In this document: positions 12,827 to 23,059 of the stretch, one piece after another
Layout: the number at the start of each line of letters is the position of its first letter
How positions within the stretch are numbered: the stretch's first letter is position 1
Assembly: GCF_000312545.1 (NCBI RefSeq)
Contig: NZ_HE997540.1
Coordinates: 628,764-692,763, forward strand
Direction of reading: 5' to 3'
Source: Bartonella senegalensis OS02
GTDB taxonomy: Bacteria > Pseudomonadota > Alphaproteobacteria > Rhizobiales > Rhizobiaceae
DNA length: 64,000 bases
Translations under genes and position numbers: made by a program
Notes under the pieces: generated by a model
Databases searched by the model: none
The model's input: the letters and a program-made list of their open reading frames with translations, nothing else
Told to the model about the DNA's origin: nothing

Positions 12827-13732
12827 TCAAATTTCTTGAATCGTGACTCGACGAGAAAAAATCCACAGGAAAATAGCAATAAAAATCAGTGTTAAAATCA
12901 ACACAATCGTAGAGGCAGAATCAGAACCAATAAATAAGCTTAGATAAATTCCTAAAAAACCAGAAAGACCTGCAACAAGTATAGCAATCACCAACATCAA
13001 AGAAAACCGCTTCGTGATAAGATAAGCAATTGCTCCCGGCGCTATTAATAAAGAAATAACAAGAACAATTCCAACAGCCTTCAAAGCTGCAACAATGGTG
13101 AGAGAAATCATTGTTAAAAGAGTATAGTGGAGTAGTGCTATTCTCAATCCCATTGCACGACCTTGAACGGAATCAAAAATATACAGCATAAAATCACGCC
13201 ATTTTGCTCCTAGAATAAAGGTGACAACAGCAGAAATGATCGCCGTCTGTGTAATATCAAGCCAGTTAACACCCAAGAGATTACCAAATAGGATATGGTT
13301 TAAATCTAAGCTACTATAAATAGCCGTTGCCAAAACCAGCCCCAAACCAAACATTGATGAAAAAACAACACCCATCACTGTATCGTGTTTGATACGGCTA
13401 TTGCTTCCTAAAAAACCTGTTGCAAGTGCACAAACCATACCTGCAACAAAAGCACCGCAAGTAATCAAAGCCATTGTAATATTCTCTGGACGCATATGCT
13501 GAAACCAAGCAAATGGCAGAGAGGTCAAAAGTGCTATCACCCACGGCGTTGTCATATAACCAACAACAACACCAGGAAAAACTGCATGGGAAATTGCATC
13601 GCCTAAAAGCGCCCATCCTTTTAAAATAAGAAAACAGGAAAGCATCGCCATTGGAACAGAAAGGATCATGACGATAAGCATGCCTTTCAACATAAAAGAA
13701 AACTGAAAAGGAAGGAGTAATTGATCAATCAT
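12827..13732 (-). CDS. sitD: Manganese/iron ABC transporter, permease SitD
   Basis: This is the last gene of a four-gene metal-uptake operon. The 301 residues form a chain of hydrophobic helices with the ABC-3 (ZnuB/MntB/YfeD) signature: the N-terminal LKGWALLGDAISHAVFPGVVVGY motif region and RAMGLRIALLHYTLLTMISLTIVAALKAVGIVLVISLLIAPGA before the last helices. It would form the membrane channel as a heterodimer with SitC. Its ATG overlaps the sitC stop by four bases (ATGA), a sign of translational coupling. The metal is not fixed by sequence: SitABCD/YfeABCD systems carry Mn(II) and Fe(II). Confidence 0.92.
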   Translation of the reverse strand: MIDQLLLPFQFSFMLKGMLIVMILSVPMAMLSCFLILKGWALLGDAISHAVFPGVVVGYMTTPWVIALLTSLPFAWFQHMRPENITMALITCGAFVAGMVCALATGFLGSNSRIKHDTVMGVVFSSMFGLGLVLATAIYSSLDLNHILFGNLLGVNWLDITQTAIISAVVTFILGAKWRDFMLYIFDSVQGRAMGLRIALLHYTLLTMISLTIVAALKAVGIVLVISLLIAPGAIAYLITKRFSLMLVIAILVAGLSGFLGIYLSLFIGSDSASTIVLILTLIFIAIFLWIFSRRVTIQEI

Positions 13733-14595
13733 GATAACATCAAACCTTTTTTTGCCGCATTTATACGTAACCGTGCAGCGATAAACCCATGTTTAGGAGC
13801 AAAAATAAAAGCTAAAATAAACAGGAATGCTTGAAAAAGCACAACAACACCACCGGTTTGCGCATTCAAAAAATAACTCACATAAACACCTAATACGCTT
13901 GTGAATGTCCCAATGATAACTGCAATAACCAAAACATTGACAAAACGGTCACTTAAAAGATAAGCTGTTGCCCCTGGCGTTACAACAAGACAAATGACCA
14001 AGAACGCTCCTACTGTTTGCATAGCAGCAACAGTACAAGCGGCAAGCAAGGTAAAAAAGAGAATCTTTAAAAACTTTACGTTCAGCCCAATAGCACGAGC
14101 GTACGTTTCATCAAACAAAGAAACAAGAAGATCTTTCCATTTCAAAAGCAATATAAGCAAAGAAAAAAAACCAATAAAAGCCAATTGTATAATATCTGAC
14201 GAACTGACTGCTAAAATATTCCCCAAAACGATTGTATCAATATTAACAGCCATCGGTTTTAATGATTTGAGAAACAACCCAAACGCAAAAAAAGAAGAAA
14301 AAATGAGACCAATAATGGTATCTTCTTTCAGCTTTGTGCGATGGTTAAAAAAGAGCATCGCTGCCGCAGCGAGTCCACCAGAAAAAAAAGCTCCAAGCGA
14401 AAACGGTAATCCTAAAAGATAAGCCCCTGCTACTCCAGGAACAATCGAATGAGAAAGCGCATCACCAATCAACGACCAACCTTTTAACATCAAAAAAGCA
14501 GAAAGAAAGGCACAAACACACCCAACTAACCCAGAAACCCACATCGCATTAACCATATATTGATAGCTCAACGGCTCAAGTAACCAAGACATCAT
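13729..14595 (-). CDS. sitC: Manganese/iron ABC transporter, permease SitC
   Basis: This 288-residue ABC-3 family integral membrane protein is a paralogue of the downstream permease. It shares LKGWSLIGDALSHSIVPGVAGAYLLG near the N terminus and the conserved TVAAMQTVGAFLVICLVVTPGATAYLL block near residue 185-215. About eight membrane helices are apparent. It overlaps sitB and sitD by four bases on either side. It should pair with SitD to form the pore energised by SitB. Confidence 0.92.
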   Translation of the reverse strand: MMSWLLEPLSYQYMVNAMWVSGLVGCVCAFLSAFLMLKGWSLIGDALSHSIVPGVAGAYLLGLPFSLGAFFSGGLAAAAMLFFNHRTKLKEDTIIGLIFSSFFAFGLFLKSLKPMAVNIDTIVLGNILAVSSSDIIQLAFIGFFSLLILLLKWKDLLVSLFDETYARAIGLNVKFLKILFFTLLAACTVAAMQTVGAFLVICLVVTPGATAYLLSDRFVNVLVIAVIIGTFTSVLGVYVSYFLNAQTGGVVVLFQAFLFILAFIFAPKHGFIAARLRINAAKKGLMLS

Positions 14596-15422
14596 GCAAC
14601 ATGCTCCACTCTTTCAATATTCTCAGGAACTGTAGATTGTTTTCTCCCCGTGAAAATATCATCTTTTTTTTTGTCTTGAAGATCAAAAATATGGTGGTGT
14701 AAAGTGCCACCAAAAGTTTCCTCAAGATTTTCCTTTGTAAAGACGGTTTCAGTTAAACCAGAAGCCAAAACTGTTCCCTTTATTAAAACCGTGTGATCAC
14801 AAAATTCACGAACAGAGCCTAAATTGTGTGTAGAAACTAATATCACAGCTCCTTCTTTACGAAGGTCTTGTAACAAAGCAATAATTTTATCTTCTGTTGT
14901 GACATCAACCCCTGTAAATGGTTCATCTAACAAAATAGCTTTTGCCTGCTGTGCAAGAGCGCGTGCTAGAAAAACACGCTTTTTCTGCCCACCAGAAAGT
15001 TCACCAATCTGACGCTTAGCGAATGGCAGCATATCAACCCGTTCTAATGCAACACGCACAGCTTCATAATCGCGTGCCCTTGCATAACGAAAGAAATTCA
15101 TATGACCATAACGTCCCATCAAAACAACATCTTCAACAAGGACAGGAAAATTCCAATCAACATCCTCACTCTGAGGAACATAAGCAATAAGGTTTTTTTT
15201 CAAAGCCGTATCAACCGGCAAACCAAACATGCGAATTTTTCCTTTTGATGGTCGTACAAACCCCATAATCGCTTTAAATAGCGTTGACTTACCTGAGCCA
15301 TTTACACCAACCAATGCCGTAATAGAACCTGTTGGGCTTTCAAAATTGACTTCCCGTAAAGCAGTATGTCCATTACGATATGTTACCGTTACCCCTTGAG
15401 CAAATATTCCAGATCTCATCAT
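14592..15422 (-). CDS. sitB: Manganese/iron ABC transporter, ATP-binding protein SitB
   Basis: This 276-residue ABC ATPase has Walker A GVNGSGKST at residues 39-47, the signature LSGGQKKRVFLARAL and Walker B AILLDEPFTGVD, followed by the H-loop VSTHN. It powers metal import through SitC/SitD. It overlaps both neighbours by four bases. The C terminus (after about residue 240) is a polar tail typical of the MntA/YfeB subgroup. Confidence 0.93.
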   Translation of the reverse strand: MMRSGIFAQGVTVTYRNGHTALREVNFESPTGSITALVGVNGSGKSTLFKAIMGFVRPSKGKIRMFGLPVDTALKKNLIAYVPQSEDVDWNFPVLVEDVVLMGRYGHMNFFRYARARDYEAVRVALERVDMLPFAKRQIGELSGGQKKRVFLARALAQQAKAILLDEPFTGVDVTTEDKIIALLQDLRKEGAVILVSTHNLGSVREFCDHTVLIKGTVLASGLTETVFTKENLEETFGGTLHHHIFDLQDKKKDDIFTGRKQSTVPENIERVEHVA

Positions 15423-16327
15423 TGGCCTTTTACTCCCTCTAATAAGGCAGCGCTAATGCGCCCGCTTGTCACACGTAATAAATCAATATAGGTTGGTACC
15501 TCACCATTCTTCTCACTCAGAGAATCAACATAAAGGACACCGCCATATTTAGCCCCTGTTTCTCTCGCAACCTGTTTAGCAGGCGCAGGAGAAATGGTGC
15601 TTTCAGAAAAAACTGCATGGATATTGTATTTGCGAACCATATCAATAACATGCTTAACCTGCTGTGGTGTTCCTTGCTGATCAGCGTTAATGGGCCATAA
15701 ATAAAGTTCTTTCAGATCAAAATCACGCGCCAAATAGCTAAATGCACCCTCACTGGTCACAAGCCAACGCTTGTCTTGCGGAACCGCTTCTAATTCCGCT
15801 CTAATTGGATCAATTGTTGAGCGAATCTTTTGTTTATAAATTTCAGCATTTTCTTTATAAATAGAAGCATGCTCAGGATCGTATTTCACAAAAGCGTCAC
15901 GGATATTATCAACGTAAATTAATGCCGAGGTCGGAGACATCCATGCATGAGGATTGGGTTTTCCACTGAAAGGGCCCTCACCAATTTTAATCGGCACAAT
16001 ACCTTTTGAAACAACGACGCTTGGAACATCCTTGATATTTTGAAAAAATTTTTCAAACCAAAGTTCTAACTCTAATCCATTCCACAAAACCAGATTTGCT
16101 CCTTGCGCACGCATAAGATCACGAGGCGTTGGTTGATATTCGTGAATTTCAGCACCTGGTTTTGTGATTGACTCAACATCAGCAACATCACCTGCTACAT
16201 TGCGCGCCATATCAGCAATAATGGTAAAAGTCGTAACAGCTTTAAATTTTCCTGCACACAAAGCAAAATCGGATGTAAAAAAAATAGCACTCGCCCATAT
16301 TATGGTAAAAAACGTTTTTACGTTCAT
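15419..16327 (-). CDS. sitA: Manganese/iron ABC transporter, periplasmic binding protein SitA
   Basis: This cluster A-I (ZnuA/PsaA/YfeA-like) binding protein has 302 residues. An N-terminal signal peptide (cleavage probably after FALCA, about residue 25) exports it. The expected metal ligands are visible: H62 in IHEYQPTP, H127 in NPHAWMSP, E193 in TSEGAF and D268 in YVDSLSE. This His-His-Glu-Asp set is that of Mn/Fe proteins, and the His-rich loop of zinc ZnuA proteins is absent. It is the first gene of the operon. A purine-rich AGAGGA precedes the ATG, and a Fur/Mur-like dyad lies about 50-73 bases upstream, so metal repression is likely. Confidence 0.93.
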   Translation of the reverse strand: MNVKTFFTIIWASAIFFTSDFALCAGKFKAVTTFTIIADMARNVAGDVADVESITKPGAEIHEYQPTPRDLMRAQGANLVLWNGLELELWFEKFFQNIKDVPSVVVSKGIVPIKIGEGPFSGKPNPHAWMSPTSALIYVDNIRDAFVKYDPEHASIYKENAEIYKQKIRSTIDPIRAELEAVPQDKRWLVTSEGAFSYLARDFDLKELYLWPINADQQGTPQQVKHVIDMVRKYNIHAVFSESTISPAPAKQVARETGAKYGGVLYVDSLSEKNGEVPTYIDLLRVTSGRISAALLEGVKGQ

Positions 16328-16344
16328 TGATCCTCTCTTTCCTT

Positions 16345-16366
16345 TATATGCTCTCTATATGCTCTC
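16345..16366 (-). repeat. Two perfect tandem 11-mers in the sitA leader
   Basis: TATATGCTCTC (plus-strand reading) occurs twice in a row at 16345-16355 and 16356-16366, between the metal operator and the sitA ribosome binding site. It could be simple slippage or a spacer element. Confidence 0.6.
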
Positions 16367-16374
16367 TCTTTATT

Positions 16375-16400
16375 GCTAATGATTTGCATTATCATTTAGC
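16375..16400 (-). promoter_or_regulatory. Candidate Fur/Mur-type operator of sitABCD
   Basis: The core AATGATTTGCATTATCATT at 16378-16396 is a 19-base dyad (AATGAT-N7-ATCATT), extended by GCTAA/TTAGC arms to 26 bases. It resembles 19-bp Fur boxes and the operators bound by the manganese-sensing Fur homologue Mur in rhizobia. Its position 48-73 bases before the sitA ATG fits repressor control of the operon. Which regulator binds is inference. Confidence 0.6.
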
Positions 16401-16564
16401 AAATAACAGTTATCTTTTACCTTTGCAATGAAGAATCGTTACAAAGAAACAATTTTTTAAGTGATTTAAAAATATTCTTTTTTTGCCTTGAAAAAGGCTA
16501 ATATTTAAAGAAAATCTCTCTTATATGAAGATCCTTTTAAGGAACTCCATAGCTCTTGAATGTA

Positions 16565-16598
16565 TGAAAAATAAGGGAGCACTTCTCTAAGTGCTCCC
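16565..16598 (-). terminator. Intrinsic terminator of pheT
   Basis: The perfect 10-bp stem GGGAGCACTT / AAGTGCTCCC (16575-16584 with 16589-16598) has a four-base loop and, on the minus strand, is followed by TTATTTTT. It lies 35 bases past the pheT stop. Confidence 0.9.
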
Positions 16599-16632
16599 GT
16601 TGAGAAGTCATCTCACAAAAAAGAAAAAACAT

Positions 16633-19047
16633 TCAACAGCGCAAATTTGCACCCGTCATCCTGGTGACATTTTCTACTACTTTCAAAGAGAGATTTTCTA
16701 TATCTTCATCAGTAAGAGTCCGCTCAATGGGTTGAAGAGCAACTTCAATCGCAACAGATTTTTTCTCTTCACCAAGGCTTAAATCTTCAAAAACATCAAA
16801 AACCTGTACTGAATGAATAAGCTTTTTATCTGCTCCACTCGCTGCACGAACAATAAGAGAAGAGGAAACCGTTTTATCAACGACAAATGCAAAATCACGT
16901 CGCACCATTTGCAGTGATGACAGTTTCAAAGGAGAACGACTTTTTGTTGGTTTTTTCTTTGGCTCTGGAATTCGATCGAGAAAAATTTCAAAACCACATA
17001 AAGGACCACTGACATCTAATTTTTCCAATGTCGCAGGGTGAAAAACACCAAAAAAACCAAGAATAATCTTTGATCCAAGCTTTAGAACTCCTGAACGACC
17101 AGGATGATACCAATCAGGTGCTCCCACTTCAATTTGAACCTTGCTCCCCTCTATACCACATGCTTCTAAAACAGCCAATGCATCTGCTTTGGCATCAAAA
17201 ACATCAACGGCTTTTGCATTCCCATCCCAAAAACGCCCAGCCCCTCCAAACTGCTCTGTTCCACGGCGAATACCACCGGCAACACAGTGTTGCTTATCAG
17301 GGGTATCATCCTCATAGATGTTAGAAACTTCAAATAAAGCAATATCTGGAAAACCGCGATCAGCATTGCGTTGTGCTGCCAACAATAAACCAGGCAAAAG
17401 AGAGGGACGCATGACGGACATATCAGTAGAAATAGGATTTACTAATTTAAGCTGTGCTTGACCGCCTCCAAAAGCCAAAGCCTGTTTTTCAGAAATAAAA
17501 GACCAAGTCACAGCTTCTCTCATACCACGATCTGCTAAAGCCAAGCGTATAACACGTGAACGAAGTTGCGAAACTGTTAAAACTGGACCTTTTTCTTTTG
17601 TAAAATTTTCCAATGGAATAGGCTTAATTTTATCTAGTCCATAAATCCTCATCACTTCTTCCACTAAATCGGCTTTACCAGAAATATCAGGGCGCCATGT
17701 TGGCACTTTAACCGTAACAACATCTTCTTTTCCTTCAACACAAAACCCAAGCTTTGTTAAAATAGTTACAGCCTCTTCATGCTCTATTTGCAAATTTGTT
17801 AAACGTTGAATTTCAGAAAATGGAAAGGCAATCTGTTTAACGTCTGGTTGCTGATAACCAACAATCTTCGTCTTTGAAACTTCACCACCACAAAGACGTA
17901 AAGCGAGTTCTGTCGCAATCTCAAGCCCCGTTTCCATAAAAGCTGGATCAACGCCCCGTTCAAACCGATAACGGGCATCACTGATTAATCCTAATGCACG
18001 CCCTGTCTGGGCAATGCTCTGTGCATCCCAAAGCGCTGATTCAATAATAACGCGACGCGTCGTCTCATCACAGCTCGTTCTCTCACCCCCCATGATACCG
18101 GCAATCGAAACAACGCCCTCTTCATCGGCAATAACACAGTCCTTAATACCTAAATTATAAATTTTTCCGTTAAGCGCCTGAAGCTGTTCCCCTTCACGAC
18201 CACAACGTACATGCAAATTTCCCTTAATCTTATCGGCATCAAAAACATGAAGCGGACGACCAAGATCAAAACTGATATAATTGGTTATATCAACCAGCGC
18301 ATTAATTGGTCGCAAACCAATGGCGCTCAAACGCTGTTGCATCCATTGCGGTGATGCATTATTTTGAACATTGCGGACTTCACGCCAAGCAAAACCTAAA
18401 CATAACGGTGCACTTTGCGAAAAATCTAAAGAAACATCAAGCGATGTTTCAAAGGCAGCATCCAACTGTGGCAAGGATAATTCTTTTAACCGACCAATTC
18501 CAGCCGCAGCAAGATCACGAGCAATACCACGAACCCCTGTGCAATCAGAACGATTGGGTGTTAAACCAATATCAATAACCGGATCATCTAAACCTGCATA
18601 AGCCACAAACGACCCTCCAATAGGCGCACCTTCTGGAAGCTCGATAATTCCATCATGTTCATTCGATAATTCAAGCTCGGCACACGAACACATCATTCCA
18701 AAACTCTCAACACCGCGGATTTTTCCTACGGATAGTGTCACATCAAGTCCTGGTACATAAGTTCCTGGTAAAGCAAGAACACCAACAAGTCCAGCGCGTG
18801 CATTTGGTGCACCGCAGATAACTTGTATAGGTGTATCAGTTCCTATATCTACTGATAAAATTTGAAGTTTATCCGCATCAGGATGTTTTATTGCCGTTAA
18901 AATTTTTGCAATCACAAAACCATTTAAAGAAGAACGATCATCAACATGATCAACCTCAAGACCAATAGCCGTTAGTTTGTCACAAATTTCATATAAAGAT
19001 GCATCTGTCTCTAAGTGATCTTTTAACCACGACAATGTAAATTTCAT
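16633..19047 (-). CDS. pheT: Phenylalanyl-tRNA synthetase beta subunit
   Basis: The 804-residue beta chain of the alpha2-beta2 class II synthetase charges tRNA-Phe. Domains are visible in order: an EMAP/OB tRNA-binding domain near residues 40-150 ([20 protein letters not shown]); B3/B4 editing region with [12 protein letters not shown] and GIMGG at about 260-330; B5 domain near 400-475; a catalytic-like core; and a C-terminal anticodon-binding FDX-ACB domain ([15 protein letters not shown] to the end). Length is normal. It lies 31 bases after pheS and ends in a strong terminator. Confidence 0.97.
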   Translation of the reverse strand: MKFTLSWLKDHLETDASLYEICDKLTAIGLEVDHVDDRSSLNGFVIAKILTAIKHPDADKLQILSVDIGTDTPIQVICGAPNARAGLVGVLALPGTYVPGLDVTLSVGKIRGVESFGMMCSCAELELSNEHDGIIELPEGAPIGGSFVAYAGLDDPVIDIGLTPNRSDCTGVRGIARDLAAAGIGRLKELSLPQLDAAFETSLDVSLDFSQSAPLCLGFAWREVRNVQNNASPQWMQQRLSAIGLRPINALVDITNYISFDLGRPLHVFDADKIKGNLHVRCGREGEQLQALNGKIYNLGIKDCVIADEEGVVSIAGIMGGERTSCDETTRRVIIESALWDAQSIAQTGRALGLISDARYRFERGVDPAFMETGLEIATELALRLCGGEVSKTKIVGYQQPDVKQIAFPFSEIQRLTNLQIEHEEAVTILTKLGFCVEGKEDVVTVKVPTWRPDISGKADLVEEVMRIYGLDKIKPIPLENFTKEKGPVLTVSQLRSRVIRLALADRGMREAVTWSFISEKQALAFGGGQAQLKLVNPISTDMSVMRPSLLPGLLLAAQRNADRGFPDIALFEVSNIYEDDTPDKQHCVAGGIRRGTEQFGGAGRFWDGNAKAVDVFDAKADALAVLEACGIEGSKVQIEVGAPDWYHPGRSGVLKLGSKIILGFFGVFHPATLEKLDVSGPLCGFEIFLDRIPEPKKKPTKSRSPLKLSSLQMVRRDFAFVVDKTVSSSLIVRAASGADKKLIHSVQVFDVFEDLSLGEEKKSVAIEVALQPIERTLTDEDIENLSLKVVENVTRMTGANLRC

Positions 19048-19078
19048 TTTAAAACCTCACAGGAAAACTATGATAAGA

Positions 19079-20164
19079 TCACATATTTCTTAAATCAGGA
19101 AAAAAAGCAGGCATGTCAAAACAACGAAAACCATAATGGTCTAACCAACGCAGATCAGCGTCAAAGAAAGCCCGCAAATCAGGCATACCGTATTTCAACA
19201 TAGCAATGCGATCAATGCCCATGCCCCATGCAAAACCCTGGTACTCATCAGGATCTAAACCAACATTCTTTAAGACATGAGGATGAACCATTCCGCATCC
19301 TAAGATTTCTAACCAATCCTGCCCTTCCCCGAATTTTACTTCTGAACCAGACCGATCACATTGAATATCCACTTCTATGGAAGGTTCCGTGAACGGAAAA
19401 AAAGAAGGACGAAAACGCATCTTTACAGAGGGAACTTCAAAAAAGGCTTTACAAAAAGTCTCATGAAGCCACATCATATGGGCAATGGTAGAGGTTTTAT
19501 CAATCACAAGACCTTCTACCTGATGAAACATAGGCGAATGCGTTGCATCTGAATCCATGCGATAGGTTTTTCCAGGAATAATGATACGTATCGGTGCTTT
19601 TTGCTTTTCCATTGTGCGAATTTGCACAGGCGATGTATGGGTGCGCAATAATTTCCGCTCTCCCGTTTTATGAACATCAAAAAAGAAAGTATCATGCATT
19701 TCACGCGCAGGATGACCTTCAGGAAAATTCAATGCCGTAAAATTATAATAATCTGTTTCAATGTCTGGTCCCTCTGCAAGAGAAAAACCCATCTTCGTAT
19801 AAATAGCTACAATTTCTTCAATCACTTGTGAAATCGGATGAATACGTCCCCGTTCTATCGGCGAAGAACGCACCGGCAAAGTAACATCAACTGTTTCATG
19901 ACTAAGGCGTGCATCCATTGCTTGGCGTCTCAAAAAATCACGCTTTTGTGCCCATAATTCTAAAACGCGATTTTTTAATCCATTAAGAACTGGACCAACT
20001 TTTTGGCGCTCGCTAGCACTCATCTTTCCTAATGCTTTTAACTTTTCAGAGATGCTACCTTTTTTGCCTAACGCTGCAACACGCACCGCTTCAAGTGCCT
20101 GTTCATCACCAGCCATCTCTAAGGCTAAACAAATTTCTTGTTCAAGACGCTCAATATCGCTCAT
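19079..20164 (-). CDS. pheS: Phenylalanyl-tRNA synthetase alpha subunit
   Basis: This is the catalytic alpha chain. It has an N-terminal coiled-coil (residues about 1-100), then class II motifs including [21 protein letters not shown], the motif 2 region [14 protein letters not shown] and motif 3 [13 protein letters not shown] near the C terminus. The frame is open up to 20200, but the ATG at 20164 ([11 protein letters not shown]) matches the family start and gives 361 residues. rplT and its terminator lie upstream, so pheST is probably transcribed from the short space after that terminator or by read-through. Confidence 0.96.
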   Translation of the reverse strand: MSDIERLEQEICLALEMAGDEQALEAVRVAALGKKGSISEKLKALGKMSASERQKVGPVLNGLKNRVLELWAQKRDFLRRQAMDARLSHETVDVTLPVRSSPIERGRIHPISQVIEEIVAIYTKMGFSLAEGPDIETDYYNFTALNFPEGHPAREMHDTFFFDVHKTGERKLLRTHTSPVQIRTMEKQKAPIRIIIPGKTYRMDSDATHSPMFHQVEGLVIDKTSTIAHMMWLHETFCKAFFEVPSVKMRFRPSFFPFTEPSIEVDIQCDRSGSEVKFGEGQDWLEILGCGMVHPHVLKNVGLDPDEYQGFAWGMGIDRIAMLKYGMPDLRAFFDADLRWLDHYGFRCFDMPAFFPDLRNM

Positions 20165-20187
20165 ATCTTTGCCTATTTTTTTAAATG

Positions 20188-20218
20188 AAAAAACCCGCAC
20201 TAGTTTAACCAGTACGGG
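20188..20218 (-). terminator. Intrinsic terminator of rpmI-rplT
   Basis: On the minus strand the stem CCCGTACT / AGTGCGGG (one G-T pair; 20211-20218 with 20194-20201) is followed directly by six T (20188-20193). It separates rplT from pheS. Confidence 0.85.
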
Positions 20219-20257
20219 ATCCCGAATAAATGAATGCTTTAAGAGAACGCGACTGGC

Positions 20258-20659
20258 TTACTTGACAGCGCCTTCAAAAGCGTTAGGCGTTGTATCTTTC
20301 AAATATTCCAAAGCTTTCTTTGCAGAAGCTACTAAAGCAGAAAATGCTGCTGACTCATGAACTGCTATATCTGAAAGAACTTTACGATCAATCTCAATAC
20401 CAGCCTTTGATAAGCCATCAATAAAGCGTCCATAGGTTAAACCTTCTGCGCGAACAGCAGCATTGATTCTCTGAATCCACAAAGCACGGAAAGTACGTTT
20501 CCTATTTTTGCGATCACGATAAGCGTATTGCTTTGAACGGTCAACCGCCGCTTTAGCTGCACGGATGGTATTTTTACGACGACCGTAAAAACCTTCAGCC
20601 TGTTTAAGAACTTTCTTGTGCTTCGCGTGCGCCGTCACACCTCTTTTTACACGTGCCAT
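20258..20659 (-). CDS. rplT: 50S ribosomal protein L20
   Basis: This 133-residue basic protein has the L20 signature: [21 protein letters not shown] near the start, then [15 protein letters not shown] and [18 protein letters not shown]. It binds 23S rRNA early in 50S assembly. It follows rpmI by 33 bases as in most bacteria. The usual upstream partner infC is not here; it lies at 54274 on the other strand. Confidence 0.97.
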   Translation of the reverse strand: MARVKRGVTAHAKHKKVLKQAEGFYGRRKNTIRAAKAAVDRSKQYAYRDRKNRKRTFRALWIQRINAAVRAEGLTYGRFIDGLSKAGIEIDRKVLSDIAVHESAAFSALVASAKKALEYLKDTTPNAFEGAVK

Positions 20660-20692
20660 GTAATATTCTCCTCAAAATCAAAAGCGTCAGGT

Positions 20693-20896
20693 TTAAAAAC
20701 CATTTGGCAAATAATGCTGAATAACTTTTTTAGCATCTTGTTCACACAGAACCATTGTTCCACGTGCATCGCGAATAAATTTATTCGAACGTTTAATCAT
20801 GCCATGACGCTTACCTGCAGCGGCCACTTTAACTTTGCCTGACGCAGTGATTTTAAACCGCTTCTTAGCGGACGATTTGGTCTTCATCTTGGGCAT
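20693..20896 (-). CDS. rpmI: 50S ribosomal protein L35
   Basis: This 67-residue basic protein matches L35: [17 protein letters not shown] at the start, [16 protein letters not shown] in the middle and [10 protein letters not shown] at the end. The frame extends eight codons upstream, but the ATG at 20896 gives the family N terminus. It is cotranscribed with rplT. Confidence 0.96.
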   Translation of the reverse strand: MPKMKTKSSAKKRFKITASGKVKVAAAGKRHGMIKRSNKFIRDARGTMVLCEQDAKKVIQHYLPNGF

Positions 20897-21044
20897 TTTG
20901 CTACTCCATACATTATTCACAAGTGAATCTTTTTATTCAAACGGACCAAGGCTTGAATAAGCATTTAAACAGCCACGGCATGCCCTGCCGGGCGGTTCCA
21001 ACAGTGTTCTCATAAGACAGTATCAACAAAATAGCAAGTCCATA

Positions 21045-21785
21045 TCAAAAAAAAATCGGAGCTCCATTGCCTTGAACTTCAACCAAAGGTGCCGGAATCG
21101 CATTTGTTTTGCTTGCTGCTTTACAGAGATCAGCAATGATGCAACGCGTACATTGTGCTTTACGCGCTTGACAAATATAACGCCCATGTAAAACAAGCCA
21201 ATGATGCGCATAACGAAGATAATGAACCGGTATAATCTTTAGCCACTTTTCTTCGACAATCTCTGGTGTTTTGCCTGGCGCTAAACCAAGACGATTCCCA
21301 AGACGCAAAATATGCGTGTCTACTGCTAGTGTAGGCCAACCAAAAGCAATATTCAAAACAACATTAGCCGTTTTACGCCCCACACCAGGAAGCGCCATAA
21401 GCGCCTCACGATTATCGGGTACTTGACCACCATAGTGATCAATTAAAAACTTGCAAAGCGCGTAAATATTGCGTGCTTTTGCACGCCAAAGACCAACTGT
21501 ACGAATATGACGTGCTATTTCTTCTTCTCCTAACGCAACCATTTTTTCCGGTTGATCGGCAAGGTGAAATAATTCTTTTGTCGCTTTGTTAACACTTGCA
21601 TCCGTCGCTTGTGCTGAGAGAACAACTGCAACCAAAAGAGTAAAAACATTCGTATAGATAAGATCACTTTTAGGAATCGGACGTTGCACAGAAAAACGGC
21701 GAAATATTTCTTCAATTTCGTCTTCGCTATACAATATTCCACTAACTTTTCTTTCCTTTAACAATTTTATTGTTTTTTGAGCCAT
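21045..21785 (-). CDS. nth: Endonuclease III (DNA glycosylase/AP lyase)
   Basis: It removes oxidised pyrimidines and nicks at abasic sites in base excision repair. The 246 residues include the helix-hairpin-helix MALPGVGRKTANVVL with its catalytic lysine, the catalytic aspartate in AVDTHILRLGNRLG, and the C-terminal 4Fe-4S ligands spaced C-x6-C-x2-C-x5-C (CQARKAQCTRCIIADLC). Its N-terminal extension of about 30 residues is longer than in E. coli Nth. An AGAGAG lies 4 bases before the ATG. It is divergent from hsp20. Confidence 0.95.
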   Translation of the reverse strand: MAQKTIKLLKERKVSGILYSEDEIEEIFRRFSVQRPIPKSDLIYTNVFTLLVAVVLSAQATDASVNKATKELFHLADQPEKMVALGEEEIARHIRTVGLWRAKARNIYALCKFLIDHYGGQVPDNREALMALPGVGRKTANVVLNIAFGWPTLAVDTHILRLGNRLGLAPGKTPEIVEEKWLKIIPVHYLRYAHHWLVLHGRYICQARKAQCTRCIIADLCKAASKTNAIPAPLVEVQGNGAPIFF

Positions 21786-21805
21786 TTAACTCTCTTATCT
21801 TTTCT

Positions 21806-21834
21806 CTTGAAGTTACCACTTACACTTGCCATAT
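21806..21834 (+). promoter_or_regulatory. Candidate heat-shock (RpoH) promoter of hsp20
   Basis: CTTGAA (21806-21811), 17 bases, CCATAT (21829-21834). This resembles the RpoH-type promoter of Alphaproteobacteria and lies about 60 bases before the hsp20 ATG. The same CTTG-N17 geometry recurs before grpE and dnaK. Confidence 0.6.
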
Positions 21835-21893
21835 GAGAAGGATGCAACAAACGCTTTATTTAGAGTATAGCAGCTTTAAAGAGGACATTCACA

Positions 21894-22322
21894 ATGACAC
21901 ATGTGACGCCTTTCTCCAATCCTTTTCTCTTAGGATTTGAAACAATAGAAAAAACATTGCGACGTATTGGTAAAGCTGATGAAGCTTATCCAGCTTATAA
22001 CATTGAGCGTTTACACAAAAATGATGATGCAAGCCATATACGCATAACTTTGGCTGTTGCCGGTTTTAAAGTCAATAATCTCAATATCGTCCTCGACGAC
22101 AATCAATTGATTATTCACGGTAAACAAACAGACAATCATAACCACCAATATTTATATCGTGGTATAGCTGCCCGTCAATTCCAACGAACCTTTGTTCTTG
22201 CAGAGGGAATGCACGTTACAAATGCCGAGTTGAAAAATGGTCTTTTATCAATTAACTTATACCAACCAAAAGCAAAAAAACAAACGAAGCAAATTCCAAT
22301 CAAAGTGAGTAATAAGAGTTAA
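21894..22322 (+). CDS. Small heat-shock protein, Hsp20/IbpA family
   Basis: This 142-residue alpha-crystallin-domain chaperone holds unfolding proteins for refolding by DnaK. The N-terminal arm (FSNPFLLGFETIEKTL, with PAYNIERL) is that of the IbpA-like class. The alpha-crystallin core spans about residues 35-130, with the conserved A-x-x-x-G-L equivalent AELKNGLLSINLYQP. The C-terminal IxI-type motif is IPIKV. A good AGAGGA precedes the ATG and an RpoH-like promoter lies upstream. The DUF1150 gene follows after 19 bases. Confidence 0.93.
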   Translation: MTHVTPFSNPFLLGFETIEKTLRRIGKADEAYPAYNIERLHKNDDASHIRITLAVAGFKVNNLNIVLDDNQLIIHGKQTDNHNHQYLYRGIAARQFQRTFVLAEGMHVTNAELKNGLLSINLYQPKAKKQTKQIPIKVSNKS

Positions 22323-22341
22323 GGCGTAAAGGAATAATGAA

Positions 22342-22593
22342 ATGGGAGAACATAAACAAAACTTGTCATTGCAAGATATAACCCATTCTGATACAGGGCA
22401 GATTGCTTATTTAAAAAAGGTTTGTACAGATGATCTGGCTAAAAACTTTCCAGATCTTCCACCAATGACTCCAGGTATTACAGTATGGGCTCTGTTTGGC
22501 GAAACAGGTTATCCAATTATTTTATCCGATGAGCGCTCTATCGCTCTTGCAGGAGCCAATGAGCATGAGCTGCAAATTGTAACCCTCCACTAG
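22342..22593 (+). CDS. DUF1150 family protein
   Basis: This 83-residue soluble protein contains the DUF1150 block from about residue 20 on: YLKKVCTDDLAK, then PGITVWALFGETGYPIILSDER. Members are confined mostly to Alphaproteobacteria and often sit next to hsp20 genes, as here; their function is unknown. AAAGGAATAATGAA gives a good ribosome binding site. It is likely cotranscribed with hsp20 and therefore heat-inducible (inference). Confidence 0.88.
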   Translation: MGEHKQNLSLQDITHSDTGQIAYLKKVCTDDLAKNFPDLPPMTPGITVWALFGETGYPIILSDERSIALAGANEHELQIVTLH

Positions 22594-23059
22594 GTTACTT
22601 TACGAGAAATATTGGGTGTTTTTATAAACTCTGCCGATCTTGCATGAAAAAGTATGATTACGAGTCTTCTTTGGAATAAATTGGAAATAAATCACTCCAA
22701 TTTCAGGAATTTCGTAATTGTTTTCATCAAGAAGCATGATTGCTTTTAATTTCACATTACTCTTTAGATTATCAATCTTTCTTTTTGAATATTGATATTT
22801 TGGTCTTTGTTTCTTTTTGTACTCTGCTGTTTGGCTTTTATAATTTTATAAAAAGAGCGAAAAACAAAGATTTTCTGATTGGTGGTCTTTCATGTATTTT
22901 ATGAGCAAGCCTTTATAGTGAACTTTTTACCTTGTGATATCATCTCTTTGTTTTAACAAAGGTTTTGATAAAAAAATCCTCCCCGTCGTATTCTTAAAAT
23001 GCATTGAAAGAATTGCTTGTCATATGGAGAGGTAATTCATAGAATGATTATACAAATCA
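22594..23059. other. Gap after the hsp20 operon, nothing recognised
   Basis: AT-rich sequence without a plausible gene or strong hairpin terminator. It ends where the first integrase-remnant leader begins. Confidence 0.5.
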
